Part shown: positions 18,906 to 27,536 of the stretch, in pieces
How positions within the stretch are numbered: the first letter of the stretch is position 1
Layout of the letters: each line of letters starts with the position of its first letter
From: Kistimonas sp964291505
GTDB lineage: Bacteria > Pseudomonadota > Gammaproteobacteria > Pseudomonadales > Endozoicomonadaceae
NCBI GenBank assembly: GCA_964291505.2
Contig: OZ220216.1
Span: forward strand, 1-64,000
Length of the DNA stretch: 64,000 bases
Reading direction: 5' to 3'
Made by a program: the position numbers and the translations under genes
Notes under the pieces: model-generated
What the model was told of the DNA's origin: nothing
Seen by the model: only the letters and a program-made list of their open reading frames with translations
The model's database searches: none

Positions 18906-19385
18906 TTAACGCAGAGTATCAGCGCCTGCCTGGGCAATGATGCCGTCCTGCTGTGAGGTAACCCCGGAAACCCCAATAGCGCCGATGAGCTGGTTGTTTC
19001 GAAGCAATGGCAGACCACCCTCTACTGCGGTCATTCCATTCAGCTGGAGATAGCGCAGGCCGTCCTGCCCTTCTGCCAGTGTCTGTTGTGCCTTCGCCGT
19101 GGCGATGCGAAAAGCGCAAGCGGCGTACGCCTTGTCCTGTGCAATGCGTGAACTGGCAAGGTGCGTGTTATCCATTTTTTGCAGTAGCACCAGATTGCAG
19201 CCTGAATCCAGAATCGCAATGGCAACACGCCAGTTCTGGGCACTGGCCACGTCTTCAGCGGCCTTCATGACCATCCGCGCTTCGGACAATTTAATTGGTG
19301 GTCCATAGTCTGGCCGTTGGCTGTCTGGCCAGGATTGCAGGGAGAAGAGAGCAAGAGACAGCAACATGAATTGAATCGCGCGCAT
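18906..19385 (-). CDS. GlcG/HbpS family protein, probably exported
   Basis: 159 residues from the ATG at 19385; an ATG at 19415 would add ten. A hydrophobic leader (MLLSLALFSLQSW) suggests export. The mature part matches the GlcG/HbpS (DUF336) family: VAIAILDSGCNLVLLQKMDN, SSRIAQDKAYAACAFRI, MTAVEGGLPLL and GAIGVSGVTSQQD. HbpS proteins bind haem outside the cell, and GlcG is linked to glycolate metabolism. No glc genes or sensor kinase are adjacent, so the role stays open. Confidence 0.82.
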   Translation of the reverse strand: MRAIQFMLLSLALFSLQSWPDSQRPDYGPPIKLSEARMVMKAAEDVASAQNWRVAIAILDSGCNLVLLQKMDNTHLASSRIAQDKAYAACAFRIATAKAQQTLAEGQDGLRYLQLNGMTAVEGGLPLLRNNQLIGAIGVSGVTSQQDGIIAQAGADTLR

Positions 19386-19422
19386 CTTGTCATACCCGCT
19401 GAAAGGATGGGTCAAGTAAAGC

Positions 19423-19441
19423 GCCTGTCTTCATGACAGGC
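19423..19441. terminator. Hairpin in the DUF2937-glcG gap, weak terminator
   Basis: Seven-base perfect stem GCCTGTC/GACAGGC with a five-base loop, downstream of the minus-strand DUF2937 gene. Only a short T stretch follows on the minus strand. Confidence 0.4.
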
Positions 19442-19474
19442 AAGTGTTGAGTGCCGGGTTGGTTCAGTGGCAGG

Positions 19475-19993
19475 TTAAGCGGTTTGTTTCATGCCAACCT
19501 TGCGCCGTATACCGATGAGTTGTAAGAAAGTGATGAGCAGGCTTTCACAGAGAAAGGTGACAAGGAAAGCCAGTGCTACTCCCCAGCTAATGGCTTGCCA
19601 GGTCATCGGAACCGTGTGGGAAAATGACGACAGCGTTTCGTTAAAAAATTCATTGCCGTAACGCGATGCAACATGTAACGCGACGCGATACCAGGGCTGA
19701 GTCAGAGCGGTCTGCTCCTTTTCCAGCATCAGGTAGCGGTCATATATTTGCCGGACACTGCCAGCATCCTGCGTGAAGACAGGATCAGGGCTCGAGTGAT
19801 AATGGTTGATCAGCGCTTGCATGCTGCCTTCGAAGAACTGGTCGGCAGTTGCCTGAAAACCGCTCAGGTTGATAGTGGCTTCTCTGAAATGGGCATCAAT
19901 GCGTTTTTGGTACTGGTCGATAAAACCCGGTATCTGAATACCTGTCAGAAGGCAGACAGAGAACAGTAATAACCTGAAATAGCCTCTTATCAT
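19475..19993 (-). CDS. DUF2937 membrane protein
   Basis: 172 residues. N-terminal membrane helix (YFRLLLFSVCLLTGIQIPGF), a soluble middle with FIDQYQKRIDAHFREA and FQATADQFFEGSMQALINHYHSSPDPVF, and a C-terminal helix (ISWGVALAFLVTFLCESLLITFL) followed by a basic tail. This matches the DUF2937 family of gammaproteobacterial inner-membrane proteins, which has no known function. Divergent from the DUF3429 gene. Confidence 0.82.
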   Translation of the reverse strand: MIRGYFRLLLFSVCLLTGIQIPGFIDQYQKRIDAHFREATINLSGFQATADQFFEGSMQALINHYHSSPDPVFTQDAGSVRQIYDRYLMLEKEQTALTQPWYRVALHVASRYGNEFFNETLSSFSHTVPMTWQAISWGVALAFLVTFLCESLLITFLQLIGIRRKVGMKQTA

Positions 19994-20410
19994 CGTTGGA
20001 TAATCTCATCCTGTGTTAATCAAGACATTGTCTTATTGTTATCAGACCGCAAGTTGCAGGGTGGGTTCAAGTCTGGGGAAGAATGATTAGATAACAGATT
20101 CTGCAATCGAGTGGTCAATGCCTCAATAAAGCTGGTGATGACTTGTTGCTTGTTTTTGTCTGGCAGCATCAGAACAATAAAAAGTAGCGGTCAGTATAAA
20201 AAACAGTCTTCCCCGTTTTCTTGTGTAATATCCCTATGCTTATAACAGGTATGATGCCTGCTTGCTGAATGATCAGCATTATCAACGAATGATGAAGCTG
20301 CTGGTGTTTTATCTCTGCATTGTCATTAGTGTCAGTCCCGATACTATAGAAATTGTTGGAACCCATTAATAAAGAATAATCCGACCTGTAATGGTTAATC
20401 AGGTAGTCGT
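19994..20410. other. Divergent intergenic region, no gene seen
   Basis: 417 bases between two divergent membrane-protein genes. A minus-strand open frame at 20169-20417 overlaps the start of the DUF3429 gene and has no coding character. Promoters for both genes must lie here but none stands out. Confidence 0.5.
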
Positions 20411-20854
20411 ATGACAAATCAAAGAATCAGTACACTATTGACTTATCTTGGTCTTCTGCCGTTTTTCCTGGGAGCGTTGATGGATTATGTCGGCTGGTCT
20501 CTGCCGGGACTGCCATCATTCATTGTTTTTGTCACCTATAGCGCCATTATCCTGAGTTTTCTTGGAGGGACATTATGGGGACAGGTCTTACCTCGGGATG
20601 AGCATCGCGTTGTGCTATTGATTGTGAGCAATGTGATTGCCTTACTGGCATGGGCAGGCTTACTGCTTATATTCCTTCTGGGTAAAGTGGCGTTGGTATT
20701 GCTGCTATTGGGATATCTGCTTGTTGTATTGTTTGAGGTGATTCACAAAGAAACCTTATCCGGTGTTATTGATTGGAAATACTTAACCCTCCGCAAAAGG
20801 GTGACTGCTATTGTGGTTGTTCTGCATGCTCTCGTGTTACTGAATCAACATTGA
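20411..20854 (+). CDS. DUF3429 (TMEM69-like) membrane protein
   Basis: 147 residues with about five membrane helices. Family hallmarks: LLTYLGLLPFFLGALMDY at the start and YSAIILSFLGGTLWG in the second helix pair. DUF3429 proteins are widespread in marine proteobacteria and related to eukaryotic TMEM69; function unknown. Start ATG is preceded by a weak AGGT site. Convergent with the alcohol dehydrogenase gene. Confidence 0.82.
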   Translation: MTNQRISTLLTYLGLLPFFLGALMDYVGWSLPGLPSFIVFVTYSAIILSFLGGTLWGQVLPRDEHRVVLLIVSNVIALLAWAGLLLIFLLGKVALVLLLLGYLLVVLFEVIHKETLSGVIDWKYLTLRKRVTAIVVVLHALVLLNQH

Positions 20855-20924
20855 GTCCAGCGATGTTTGCATTGGCAGCCATCATGAAATGACTGCCAAT
20901 GTGTTAACACTTCGAGTAACCGGA

Positions 20925-22112
20925 TTAATCCCAGGCTCTGGTCAGAATCGCCAGCACCTGTTCATAACTGGCATCAATGCGGTTGTAGAGCATGGCGCCG
21001 TCATCAATGCTCATGCCTGCGATATCCGCCAGCTGTGATTTGTCGACTTTGCCGGTTTCGCTCAGCGTACGGGGTAACCCTGTTTTGCCATACAATTCAT
21101 CACGCAGTGTACGAATAGCGGCAATGGCAGCTTCAGCCCGTTGCTCTGCCGGGGTATTGCTGTACACCTCGGGACCCGCTACGGGCAACAGGAGTTCACC
21201 GATGGTTTCCCGGCTGGTGGCAAGGTTGTATTCCAGCACATAAGGCAGCATCAGGCTCATGCAGACGCCATGGGGAAGGTGAGTGATGGCACCAATGGAG
21301 TGCCCAATGGCATGAACTAGTCCCACCATGGAATTTGAGAAGGCAATGCCGGCCATGGTGGCGGCTTCTGCCAGCTTCAGACGGGCGTCGGCGTTATCCG
21401 GAGAGGCCAGTACGGTACCGAGGTGTTCACGGATGGCTTTGATCGCCGCGACCGAATAGGCATCACTTAACGGGTTCTTTGCGGTGCCAATATAGGCTTC
21501 CACAGCATGAGTCATGGCATCCATGGCCGTTGCTGCAGTGATATGTGGCGGCAGGGTCAATGTCATGCGAGGGTCAAGTACGGCCACATCCGGCAGCAGG
21601 AAGGCAGAACCAAACGGCACCTTGCGTCCGGTTTCATCATCCTTGATGACAGCAACCTTGGTAACTTCGGAGCCAGTGCCTGCCGTGGTGGGCAGGATAA
21701 ACAACGGTTTGAGTCGTTTGGTCAGTGCGCCGACACCGCTGTAAGCCAGCAGGTCATTGCCACCTTCTGAAACCAGGATGTTCACCGCCTTGGAGGTGTC
21801 AATCACCGAGCCGCCGCCGATGGCAATGATGGCGTCTGCCCCTGTCTGGCGATAAACCTCGGCAATCCGGCTGACCAGTGAAGAGGAGGAATCCGGGGGG
21901 ACATCGCTGAAGATGTCGGCAATCGGCACTTCACTGACCTGCAGTGATTGTTTGACCGGATCAACCAATCCTGCCTGCACAACACCGGCATCAGTAATGA
22001 TCAATGGTCGGCTGGCGCCAAAGCTGGCCAGTTCATAAGGAATATGTTCCAGCGCTTTGTGACCGGCGATGATTTTGACCGGACTGAAAAATTCTGAGTA
22101 TCCCTTGCTCAT
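20925..22112 (-). CDS. Iron-containing alcohol dehydrogenase
   Basis: 395 residues, group III (iron-dependent) NAD(P)-linked alcohol dehydrogenase. NAD site GGGSVIDTSKAVNIL, second signature TTAGTGSEVTKVAVI, and metal-binding His residues in GLVHAIGHSIGAITHLPHG. Its ATG directly follows the TAA of the upstream 176-residue gene with no spacing, so the two are co-translated. The partner probably indicates a hydrophobic or lipid-like alcohol or aldehyde substrate, which is inference. Confidence 0.93.
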   Translation of the reverse strand: MSKGYSEFFSPVKIIAGHKALEHIPYELASFGASRPLIITDAGVVQAGLVDPVKQSLQVSEVPIADIFSDVPPDSSSSLVSRIAEVYRQTGADAIIAIGGGSVIDTSKAVNILVSEGGNDLLAYSGVGALTKRLKPLFILPTTAGTGSEVTKVAVIKDDETGRKVPFGSAFLLPDVAVLDPRMTLTLPPHITAATAMDAMTHAVEAYIGTAKNPLSDAYSVAAIKAIREHLGTVLASPDNADARLKLAEAATMAGIAFSNSMVGLVHAIGHSIGAITHLPHGVCMSLMLPYVLEYNLATSRETIGELLLPVAGPEVYSNTPAEQRAEAAIAAIRTLRDELYGKTGLPRTLSETGKVDKSQLADIAGMSIDDGAMLYNRIDASYEQVLAILTRAWD

Positions 22113-22643
22113 TTATTTGTACCCCAACACAAAACCGCCCAGCACGCCGAGATAGATACGGCATGCGCCTGATAGTTTCTCGCCCAGTGTCAATGCCGGG
22201 TATTGGCGCATGATGCGTCGGGCGATCAGTTTCGGTAACGTCATGGCTTCCAGCCGCTCAAAGCAGCGAACGAGACGCATCGACGCGGGAATATCACCAT
22301 CGACAATCATGCGTTCCCGGGCAAATGCGTCCGTTGTGCCTTCCTGAAACGACAATGTTGAAAAGGCATGCTCCAGGTGTTTGAACTGGATATCCACATG
22401 GGGTTTGCCTGCCGCCTCACGGGTTATCGGCTTCATGCCTCCGTCACTTTTTTTCATATACAGGGCAGGGCCTGCCGGCATGACGCGCATGGCAAAACAG
22501 AAATTTTCCGGCAGTGGTGCCAGTTCGTTGCTGATAATGGGATCGGATCGGCTGGCCTTGGCCAGGGCATGGCCCAGAAAGGCGAGCATGAAACGGATAT
22601 ACAACCGTTTAATGCGCCAGAGCCAGTGTAGGGGTTGGGACAC
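22113..22643 (-). CDS. Hypothetical protein, weakly SCP2-like, paired with the alcohol dehydrogenase
   Basis: 176 residues. No signal peptide; hydrophobic C-terminal tail (ACRIYLGVLGGFVLGY). The middle (KPHVDIQFKHLEHAFSTLSF, then MIVDGDIPASMRLVRCFERLE) has the strand-helix pattern and Gly-Asp-x-x-x-Ser/Ala turn of SCP2 lipid-binding domains, but similarity is weak by eye. Its stop touches the start of the downstream alcohol dehydrogenase, so both act together. It may bind a lipid substrate or membrane. Confidence 0.6.
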   Translation of the reverse strand: MSQPLHWLWRIKRLYIRFMLAFLGHALAKASRSDPIISNELAPLPENFCFAMRVMPAGPALYMKKSDGGMKPITREAAGKPHVDIQFKHLEHAFSTLSFQEGTTDAFARERMIVDGDIPASMRLVRCFERLEAMTLPKLIARRIMRQYPALTLGEKLSGACRIYLGVLGGFVLGYK

Positions 22644-22838
22644 GGTTTACTCCTGCCAGTTCACACCCGAAATGATCGGGCTGATTTATTGTTGGATCGT
22701 CGTATATCACGGAATCTGGGTGGCATCAATACACTCTCATCGCTTGTTGTGCAAGGCATTGAGGCTATAGGTCGATAGTGCGGGCATTCGCTGTCCGTTC
22801 GTAAATATTGCGAAAACCTTTCTTGCTTCTTGCCAGTA

Positions 22839-23147
22839 CTACGATGTACTGACATCCACATCACGAGCGCCAGCAGCAAGGCCGACTTCACGAATACAGC
22901 GTTCTTCTACTTCTGAGAGCCCACCTTCCGTTTTTTCACGGGCAATGATATGCAATTTGGGTGCACGTTTAAAAAAACCTGTAAAGCCGGCCTGCTGCAG
23001 ACATTCCTTGAGACAGTTAACGGCAGGTTCAAAGTGGCCAACCAACAACCGTGTGGTAGTAAATGGCTCACTGGCATTGACGCTGATACTGTGTTCGTCT
23101 GAGGTCAGAATCATTCGATTGGCATAAATCTCGACACATATCTTCAT
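22839..23147 (-). CDS. Small protein resembling part of the MreB actin fold
   Basis: 102 residues, ten bases downstream of the GST gene and probably in its operon. The C-terminal stretch KLHIIAREKTEGGLSEVEER with the following IREVGLAAGARDV aligns by eye with the MreB segment carrying VGATQVERRAIRES and GAGAREV. The N-terminus MKICVEIYANRMIL takes the place of an actin-like first strand, but the phosphate-1 loop and all later MreB domains are absent, so it cannot be a filament-forming ATPase of the usual kind. Start ATG; the short intergenic space favours translational coupling. Confidence 0.7.
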   Translation of the reverse strand: MKICVEIYANRMILTSDEHSISVNASEPFTTTRLLVGHFEPAVNCLKECLQQAGFTGFFKRAPKLHIIAREKTEGGLSEVEERCIREVGLAAGARDVDVSTS

Positions 23148-23157
23148 TCATTAACCC

Positions 23158-23778
23158 TTATGAGATGGCGTGCTCGGTGATCTGCATGGGCAGGTGCTGC
23201 GGGTGTGATTCGATGGTGTTAATCCAGCGGCGTATGGCAGGAAACTGCTGAAGGCTGAAGCCACCTTCATGGGCTACATGGGTGTAGGCAAAGAGAGAGA
23301 TATCAGCAATAGAGAGTGTGGGGCCCGCAAGGTATGGCGATGCTCTCAGTTGCTGTTCCATGACGTCCAGCGCCTTGTATCCGCCTGCCTGCTTTGACTG
23401 GAACTCTTCCTGTCGTGATTCCGGCATGCCCAGATATCGCGCAATAAACCGGGCAACGGCGATATAGGGTTCATGGCTGTATTGCTCAAAGAACTGCCAT
23501 TCCAGAACCTTCGCACGCTGGTAGCGGTCATTGGGCAGATAATCAGTGCCATTTGCAAAGTAGTTCAGGATTGCATTTGATTCTGCCAGTAGTCGGCCAT
23601 CTTCCAGTACTACAACTGGAATCTTGCCGTTGGCATTGAGCTCAAGAAACTGTCCGGAGTGTGTATCTCCATTAAGGATATCCACAGGGCGCCAGTCGTG
23701 ATCAATCGCAAGATGATTCAGCAGCAGCTGAACTTTGTAGCAGTTACCGGACTGGTTATCACCAAAGACCTGGATCAT
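23158..23778 (-). CDS. Glutathione S-transferase
   Basis: 206 residues. N-terminal thioredoxin-like domain with IQVFGDNQSGNCYKVQLLLNH, cis-Pro in NGKIPVVVLEDG and the glutathione motif LAESNAILNYFA. The all-alpha C-terminal domain contains LAGPTLSIADISLFAY. A Ser or Cys in the SGNCYK loop is the likely catalytic residue. The ATG at 23778 has a GGGGGA ribosome-binding site; the longer start at 23793 would overlap that site. The small MreB-like gene follows ten bases later. Confidence 0.92.
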   Translation of the reverse strand: MIQVFGDNQSGNCYKVQLLLNHLAIDHDWRPVDILNGDTHSGQFLELNANGKIPVVVLEDGRLLAESNAILNYFANGTDYLPNDRYQRAKVLEWQFFEQYSHEPYIAVARFIARYLGMPESRQEEFQSKQAGGYKALDVMEQQLRASPYLAGPTLSIADISLFAYTHVAHEGGFSLQQFPAIRRWINTIESHPQHLPMQITEHAIS

Positions 23779-23883
23779 TATTCCCCCTGCCATGATTATT
23801 GTTATGGTCCGCGTACCTCTTTCATCGTTATATGCTGAAGCGGACGGCGTATCATGGTGCAGGCAGCATAACCGCTGGTGATA

Positions 23884-24207
23884 TTAATTGGAATCCTGCA
23901 GGGTTTTGACGTCTTCTATGCCACCACGGTTGATCACATGGGTGAAACCCATTTGTTCCAGGCGTTTTTTTGCCATCTCTGATCGTACGCCGCGCTGGCA
24001 GTAAACGTTAATGACCGTGTCCTTATCTTTGATTATCTGCCAGATGCCGGTATGAATTTCCGTATGTGGAATATTAATATGCCCTGGGATTGACTCGGCC
24101 TGAAACTCTTCCGGACGCCGGACATCAATCCAGAGTTCACTGGCCTGTACGACGCCAGCCATTATCAATATCAGCATGGCCAGTGGTTTTCTGAGAGGCA
24201 GCTTCAT
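23884..24207 (-). CDS. Periplasmic single-domain rhodanese (PspE-like)
   Basis: 107 residues. Signal peptide ending near VVQA at residue 22, then ELWIDVRRPEEFQAESIPGH and the active-site loop VYCQRGVRS with Cys70 as the sulfur acceptor, and GGIEDVKTL at the end. The layout and length match E. coli PspE (104), a periplasmic thiosulfate sulfurtransferase. Lies 86 bases downstream of the CDF transporter in the same direction. No other psp gene is nearby. Confidence 0.88.
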   Translation of the reverse strand: MKLPLRKPLAMLILIMAGVVQASELWIDVRRPEEFQAESIPGHINIPHTEIHTGIWQIIKDKDTVINVYCQRGVRSEMAKKRLEQMGFTHVINRGGIEDVKTLQDSN

Positions 24208-24293
24208 ATCACTTATCCTGTCTTCTTCTCACCAGATAGTAAACATAGCGAGAAAATATAGACAGGTTGGACGTTAATCTCACAGGTATTGGA

Positions 24294-25253
24294 CTAAAGC
24301 CAGTCCGGATCCTGGGTGAAACTGATAGAAATCCAGTGATCGGCCGGATCCAGCTTAAGACGGTTGCTGATCTGGTGCCGTACTTCATCCAGCCTTTCCA
24401 GAGATGCATCAAACAAGGGTGATTGTTCATCCAGCAGGATATTGATCTCGATATCATACCGACGCCCCATTTTTGCAACGTGGGTGGATATCTGCTGCAC
24501 TTGGTACGGCTTCATCTCGCTGTATACCACTTTCCTGATCTTGCCTGCCATTTCCGGTGGTGCGACCAGCAGTACTTCGCCCAGGTTGCGTCGGAGTACC
24601 CGGTAAGGAATCACCACGGCAAAGGCGGACAGCAACGTCACCATCGCGGGATCAAGGTAAGGTGCGAGATGCGCATAGGGTGTTTTCTCAAGGTAGTAAC
24701 CCAAAAGAAAACCGAGGGTCAGAGTGATCGTGAGGATAGCGTCGACCAACCACTCCTTGGAATCCACATGTACCAGTTCTGAGTCCAGTTGCCGGGCCAT
24801 CAGGCTTTCATAAAAATACATGGCCAGACAGAGAACTGTGACAGGAATGGCATAAAACAACGCCAGATTAAACGACACCTTGTTGCCTCCGGCGAGTAGC
24901 CCGGCAACACCGTTGGTAAAGGAGTAAGTACAGACTGCCAGTATGACGATGCCGTTAATACTGTTCATCAGTGGCTCTAGGTGAGCATAGCCAAACTGGA
25001 ATCGACGATCTTCAGGACGCTGGATCAGGTAAGCGGTAAACACGCTGAGCCCCGTCATGCCCATGCTCAGCAATGAGAAAAAACCATCCAGCAAAATAGC
25101 CTGGATATTCAGGTAAAGGCCAAAACCAATACCCATCACCGCCATGAAAATGGTACCGGCCAGGGAGAGTTTCAGGGCGCGCTGTTCAGCACGTGCGGCT
25201 GCGCTCATACATCCTCGAAAAAGAGCTGCCATTGAACGGCGCCATTGAGCCAC
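24294..25253 (-). CDS. Cation diffusion facilitator (CDF) family transporter
   Basis: 319 residues, six membrane helices (about 30-240) and a cytoplasmic C-terminal domain of about 80 residues. CDF features: LLDGFFSLLSMGMTGLS in helix 2, FQFGYAHLEPLMNS in the loop before helix 3, and HVDSKEWLVDAI in helix 5. The helix-2 metal site has the first Asp but lacks the second acidic residue of the classical His/Asp-x-x-x-Asp pattern (Asp then Gly-Phe-Phe-Ser), so substrate is uncertain. An alternative start lies 15 codons in. Confidence 0.85.
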   Translation of the reverse strand: MAQWRRSMAALFRGCMSAAARAEQRALKLSLAGTIFMAVMGIGFGLYLNIQAILLDGFFSLLSMGMTGLSVFTAYLIQRPEDRRFQFGYAHLEPLMNSINGIVILAVCTYSFTNGVAGLLAGGNKVSFNLALFYAIPVTVLCLAMYFYESLMARQLDSELVHVDSKEWLVDAILTITLTLGFLLGYYLEKTPYAHLAPYLDPAMVTLLSAFAVVIPYRVLRRNLGEVLLVAPPEMAGKIRKVVYSEMKPYQVQQISTHVAKMGRRYDIEINILLDEQSPLFDASLERLDEVRHQISNRLKLDPADHWISISFTQDPDWL

Positions 25254-25314
25254 AGGCCGGGGTTAGAGGCAATATGCGTGTTGGGGCACGGCAAACAGAC
25301 TGGTGACTGCTATT

Positions 25315-25878
25315 TCAATTTTGCTGGTTTTGCCATTGTGTCTGTGACAGACGATACAGGCAGTGTTCGCGAAGTGAATGCCCTACGGGTATGGCAGGAT
25401 GTTCGAAAGTCTGCTGATCTTGTTGCATGCCGAGTCTTTCCATGACTGCCCGGGATTGACGATTGCCCACGGTAGTAAACGACACAATTTCAGACAGATT
25501 CAGCGCACCAAAACCTGTTTTCAGTGCTTGCCGTGCTGCTTCTGTGGCAAAGCCTTTTCCCCAGAAACGTTTTGCCAACCGCCAGCCGATTTCAACACAA
25601 GGGGAAAAGGGAAGGTCAGCCTCCGGGATATGCAGGCCTGTAAAACCAATAAAATGCCCGCTGGATTTTTCTTCCAGGGCCCACAAGCCCCATCCCCTCT
25701 CCGCAATGAGCGACTGACAGCGTAAGGCCATTGCATTACTGGCGTTTCGATCCAGTGTGGTAGGGAAATGTGCCATTACTGCCGGGTCAGCATTCATAAT
25801 GGCAAACGGTTCAAAATCCTCTGTATGCCATTGTCGTAAATACAGACGGCGGGTATTGAGTTCAATGATATCGGACAT
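25315..25878 (-). CDS. GNAT acetyltransferase, RimJ/RimL type
   Basis: 187 residues. NTRRLYLRQWHTEDFEPFA at the N-terminus, GFTGLHIPEADLPF, the acetyl-CoA-binding GWRLAKRFWGKGFATEAARQ and the C-terminal TVGNRQSRAVMERLGM are the pattern of RimJ/RimL-type N-acetyltransferases acting on protein N-termini or small amines. Substrate unknown. Minus strand, upstream of the CDF gene by about 60 bases. Confidence 0.88.
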   Translation of the reverse strand: MSDIIELNTRRLYLRQWHTEDFEPFAIMNADPAVMAHFPTTLDRNASNAMALRCQSLIAERGWGLWALEEKSSGHFIGFTGLHIPEADLPFSPCVEIGWRLAKRFWGKGFATEAARQALKTGFGALNLSEIVSFTTVGNRQSRAVMERLGMQQDQQTFEHPAIPVGHSLREHCLYRLSQTQWQNQQN

Positions 25879-25960
25879 GGGATGCTACCCCCTCAACGCT
25901 CATTATTGAACGTAATGGCCATTGGCTTTGCCAACCTGTGAGTGCATTCGATGACAATGT

Positions 25961-26434
25961 TTATACCGGCACGTCCTCCAACGACAAATGGTAGGTATAA
26001 AAGGCGGATTCCCGCTGGTAGCCCGAGGATTCATATAAGGATTGTGCCGTATGATTATCAACGGCAGTCTCCAGTGTGATGCCCACAGCGAATGTGGCTT
26101 CTGCGAAGTGTTTGGCCTTGTCCAGCAAATGCCGGCCTATGCCCTGACCTCTGGCTGCCTGAGCCACAAAAAGATCATTCAGTATCCAACTGTTTTGCGC
26201 AGAAATAGAGGAAAATGTTGGGTAAAGCTGTGTGAAACCTAACACTTCATCATTGTCGGTTTGAGCAAAAAATATGACGGACTGTTCGCGTGTCAGTCGA
26301 GCGGTCAGGAAGGCTTCTGCCAGGGGAAGATCACTTTCCTGTTCATAGAAAACCCGGTACGCATTGAATAGCGGGGCAATCTTTGGCACATCGGCGGTGG
26401 TTGCTTTTATGATTGTGGTAGCCATGGATGTCAT
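25961..26434 (-). CDS. GNAT family N-acetyltransferase
   Basis: 157 residues. Acetyl-CoA site LFVAQAARGQGIGRHLLDKAK, preceded by strand 4 (QNSWILNDLFV) and followed by ETAVDNHTAQSLYESSGYQRE. Substrate cannot be told. A second ATG three codons in gives MATTIIKATT and is an equally good start. Not closely related to the neighbouring RimJ-like gene. Confidence 0.85.
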   Translation of the reverse strand: MTSMATTIIKATTADVPKIAPLFNAYRVFYEQESDLPLAEAFLTARLTREQSVIFFAQTDNDEVLGFTQLYPTFSSISAQNSWILNDLFVAQAARGQGIGRHLLDKAKHFAEATFAVGITLETAVDNHTAQSLYESSGYQRESAFYTYHLSLEDVPV

Positions 26435-26458
26435 CTCTGCGATTACGTGTCGTAAAGA

Positions 26459-26965
26459 CTAACGGGCTTCGGTCGTGTCTGCTGCTGGCCTTAATGCGGC
26501 CAAGCTGATCCAGCGCGGAACACGGCTTTTATAATCGGTATAGGCATCGCCAAACAGGCTTTGGAGTGCGCGTTCTTCCGGCAGGATTTGAAACCGGTTC
26601 ATATAAATCACGAAACCTGCGGTTGTTAATGCAGCAAACGGATTGGATAACACAACGGACCAGCCAAGCAGCGCCAGCAGAAAACCGACATACATGGGAT
26701 TACGCGTGACACGGTAGACACCCCCAATCACCAGGGTTGCACTACGCTCGGGTGACAGAGGATTCACGGTCGTTTCGGCTTTTCTGAAATGCATGACACC
26801 GGCAAATGCGATGGCTGCGCCGGTCAATACCAGCACAGCAGCGAGTGGATACTGAAGCGCTGGATTGATCACAATACCGGGCAACAGATAATCAGCGCCT
26901 AACATCAGAAAAGCGAAGAGAATGACCAGTAGAACCGGTGGTATTTTTAATTCCAGTGAATCCAT
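26459..26965 (-). CDS. Isoprenylcysteine methyltransferase (ICMT)-like membrane protein
   Basis: 168 residues, four to five membrane helices. The PEMT/ICMT-type signature is visible as GGVYRVTRNPMYVGFLLALLG, with EERALQSLFGDAYTDYKSRVPRW at the end. Bacterial members methylate small thiols, lipids or other membrane substrates; the target here is unknown. Separated from the GNAT by only 24 bases. Confidence 0.88.
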   Translation of the reverse strand: MDSLELKIPPVLLVILFAFLMLGADYLLPGIVINPALQYPLAAVLVLTGAAIAFAGVMHFRKAETTVNPLSPERSATLVIGGVYRVTRNPMYVGFLLALLGWSVVLSNPFAALTTAGFVIYMNRFQILPEERALQSLFGDAYTDYKSRVPRWISLAALRPAADTTEAR

Positions 26966-27014
26966 ACGTGTCCCTGCGCTGTTTGTCTGAGATGGAATGA
27001 GTCGGTTTGTCAGA

Positions 27015-27386
27015 TCAATGCTTGTTTTCCATCAGGAAGGCAAGGGCAGTGGCCTTGTCGTCCAGGGCAAAACAGCGGATTTCAATCTGCTGGAATAGTT
27101 TGTTTTCCAGTTCAACCACTTTGCCAATCCAGGGTTTATCGGTCAGGACGGCGACTTTACGGATATTCGCAATGCCCATCTCAAACAGATATTTCATTTT
27201 TTCCAGAACGGCGCCGGGAGCAATGACGCCAAGACTCTCAATCTCTTCATAAACGACGATGTCGCCATGTTGGGCAATTTTCTCCCGGGCGCCGGTCAGT
27301 ACTTCAGCCATTTCGGCCTGGGAGATACTGCCTGAACTGCGGATGGCCAGTGCGTTTTCAATGGGGATGTTAATCAATTCCAGCAT
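27015..27386 (-). CDS. SpoIIAA-like (STAS-type) protein
   Basis: 123 residues from the ATG at 27386, giving MLELINIPIENALAIRSSG, which fits the SpoIIAA-like (DUF3478) family better than an upstream start at 27458 that would add 24 unrelated residues. The domain has ISQAEMAEVLTGAREKIAQHG, VVYEEIESLG and KVAVLTDKPWIGKVVELENKLF. These small proteins share the anti-sigma-antagonist fold; some bind lipid-like ligands. Function unknown. Confidence 0.82.
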   Translation of the reverse strand: MLELINIPIENALAIRSSGSISQAEMAEVLTGAREKIAQHGDIVVYEEIESLGVIAPGAVLEKMKYLFEMGIANIRKVAVLTDKPWIGKVVELENKLFQQIEIRCFALDDKATALAFLMENKH

Positions 27387-27536
27387 TTGTTGTTCTCTAT
27401 TCTGGCTGTTGATTTGTCCGTAATCATAAGACGCATACACGATGCGTGTGACGGTCAAATGTTGGTAGCGTTAAGAGTGACAATCACACGACATGTGAAT
27501 AAGAGTCAATGCTGTCGTCTTCCTGCTGCGAGCAGA

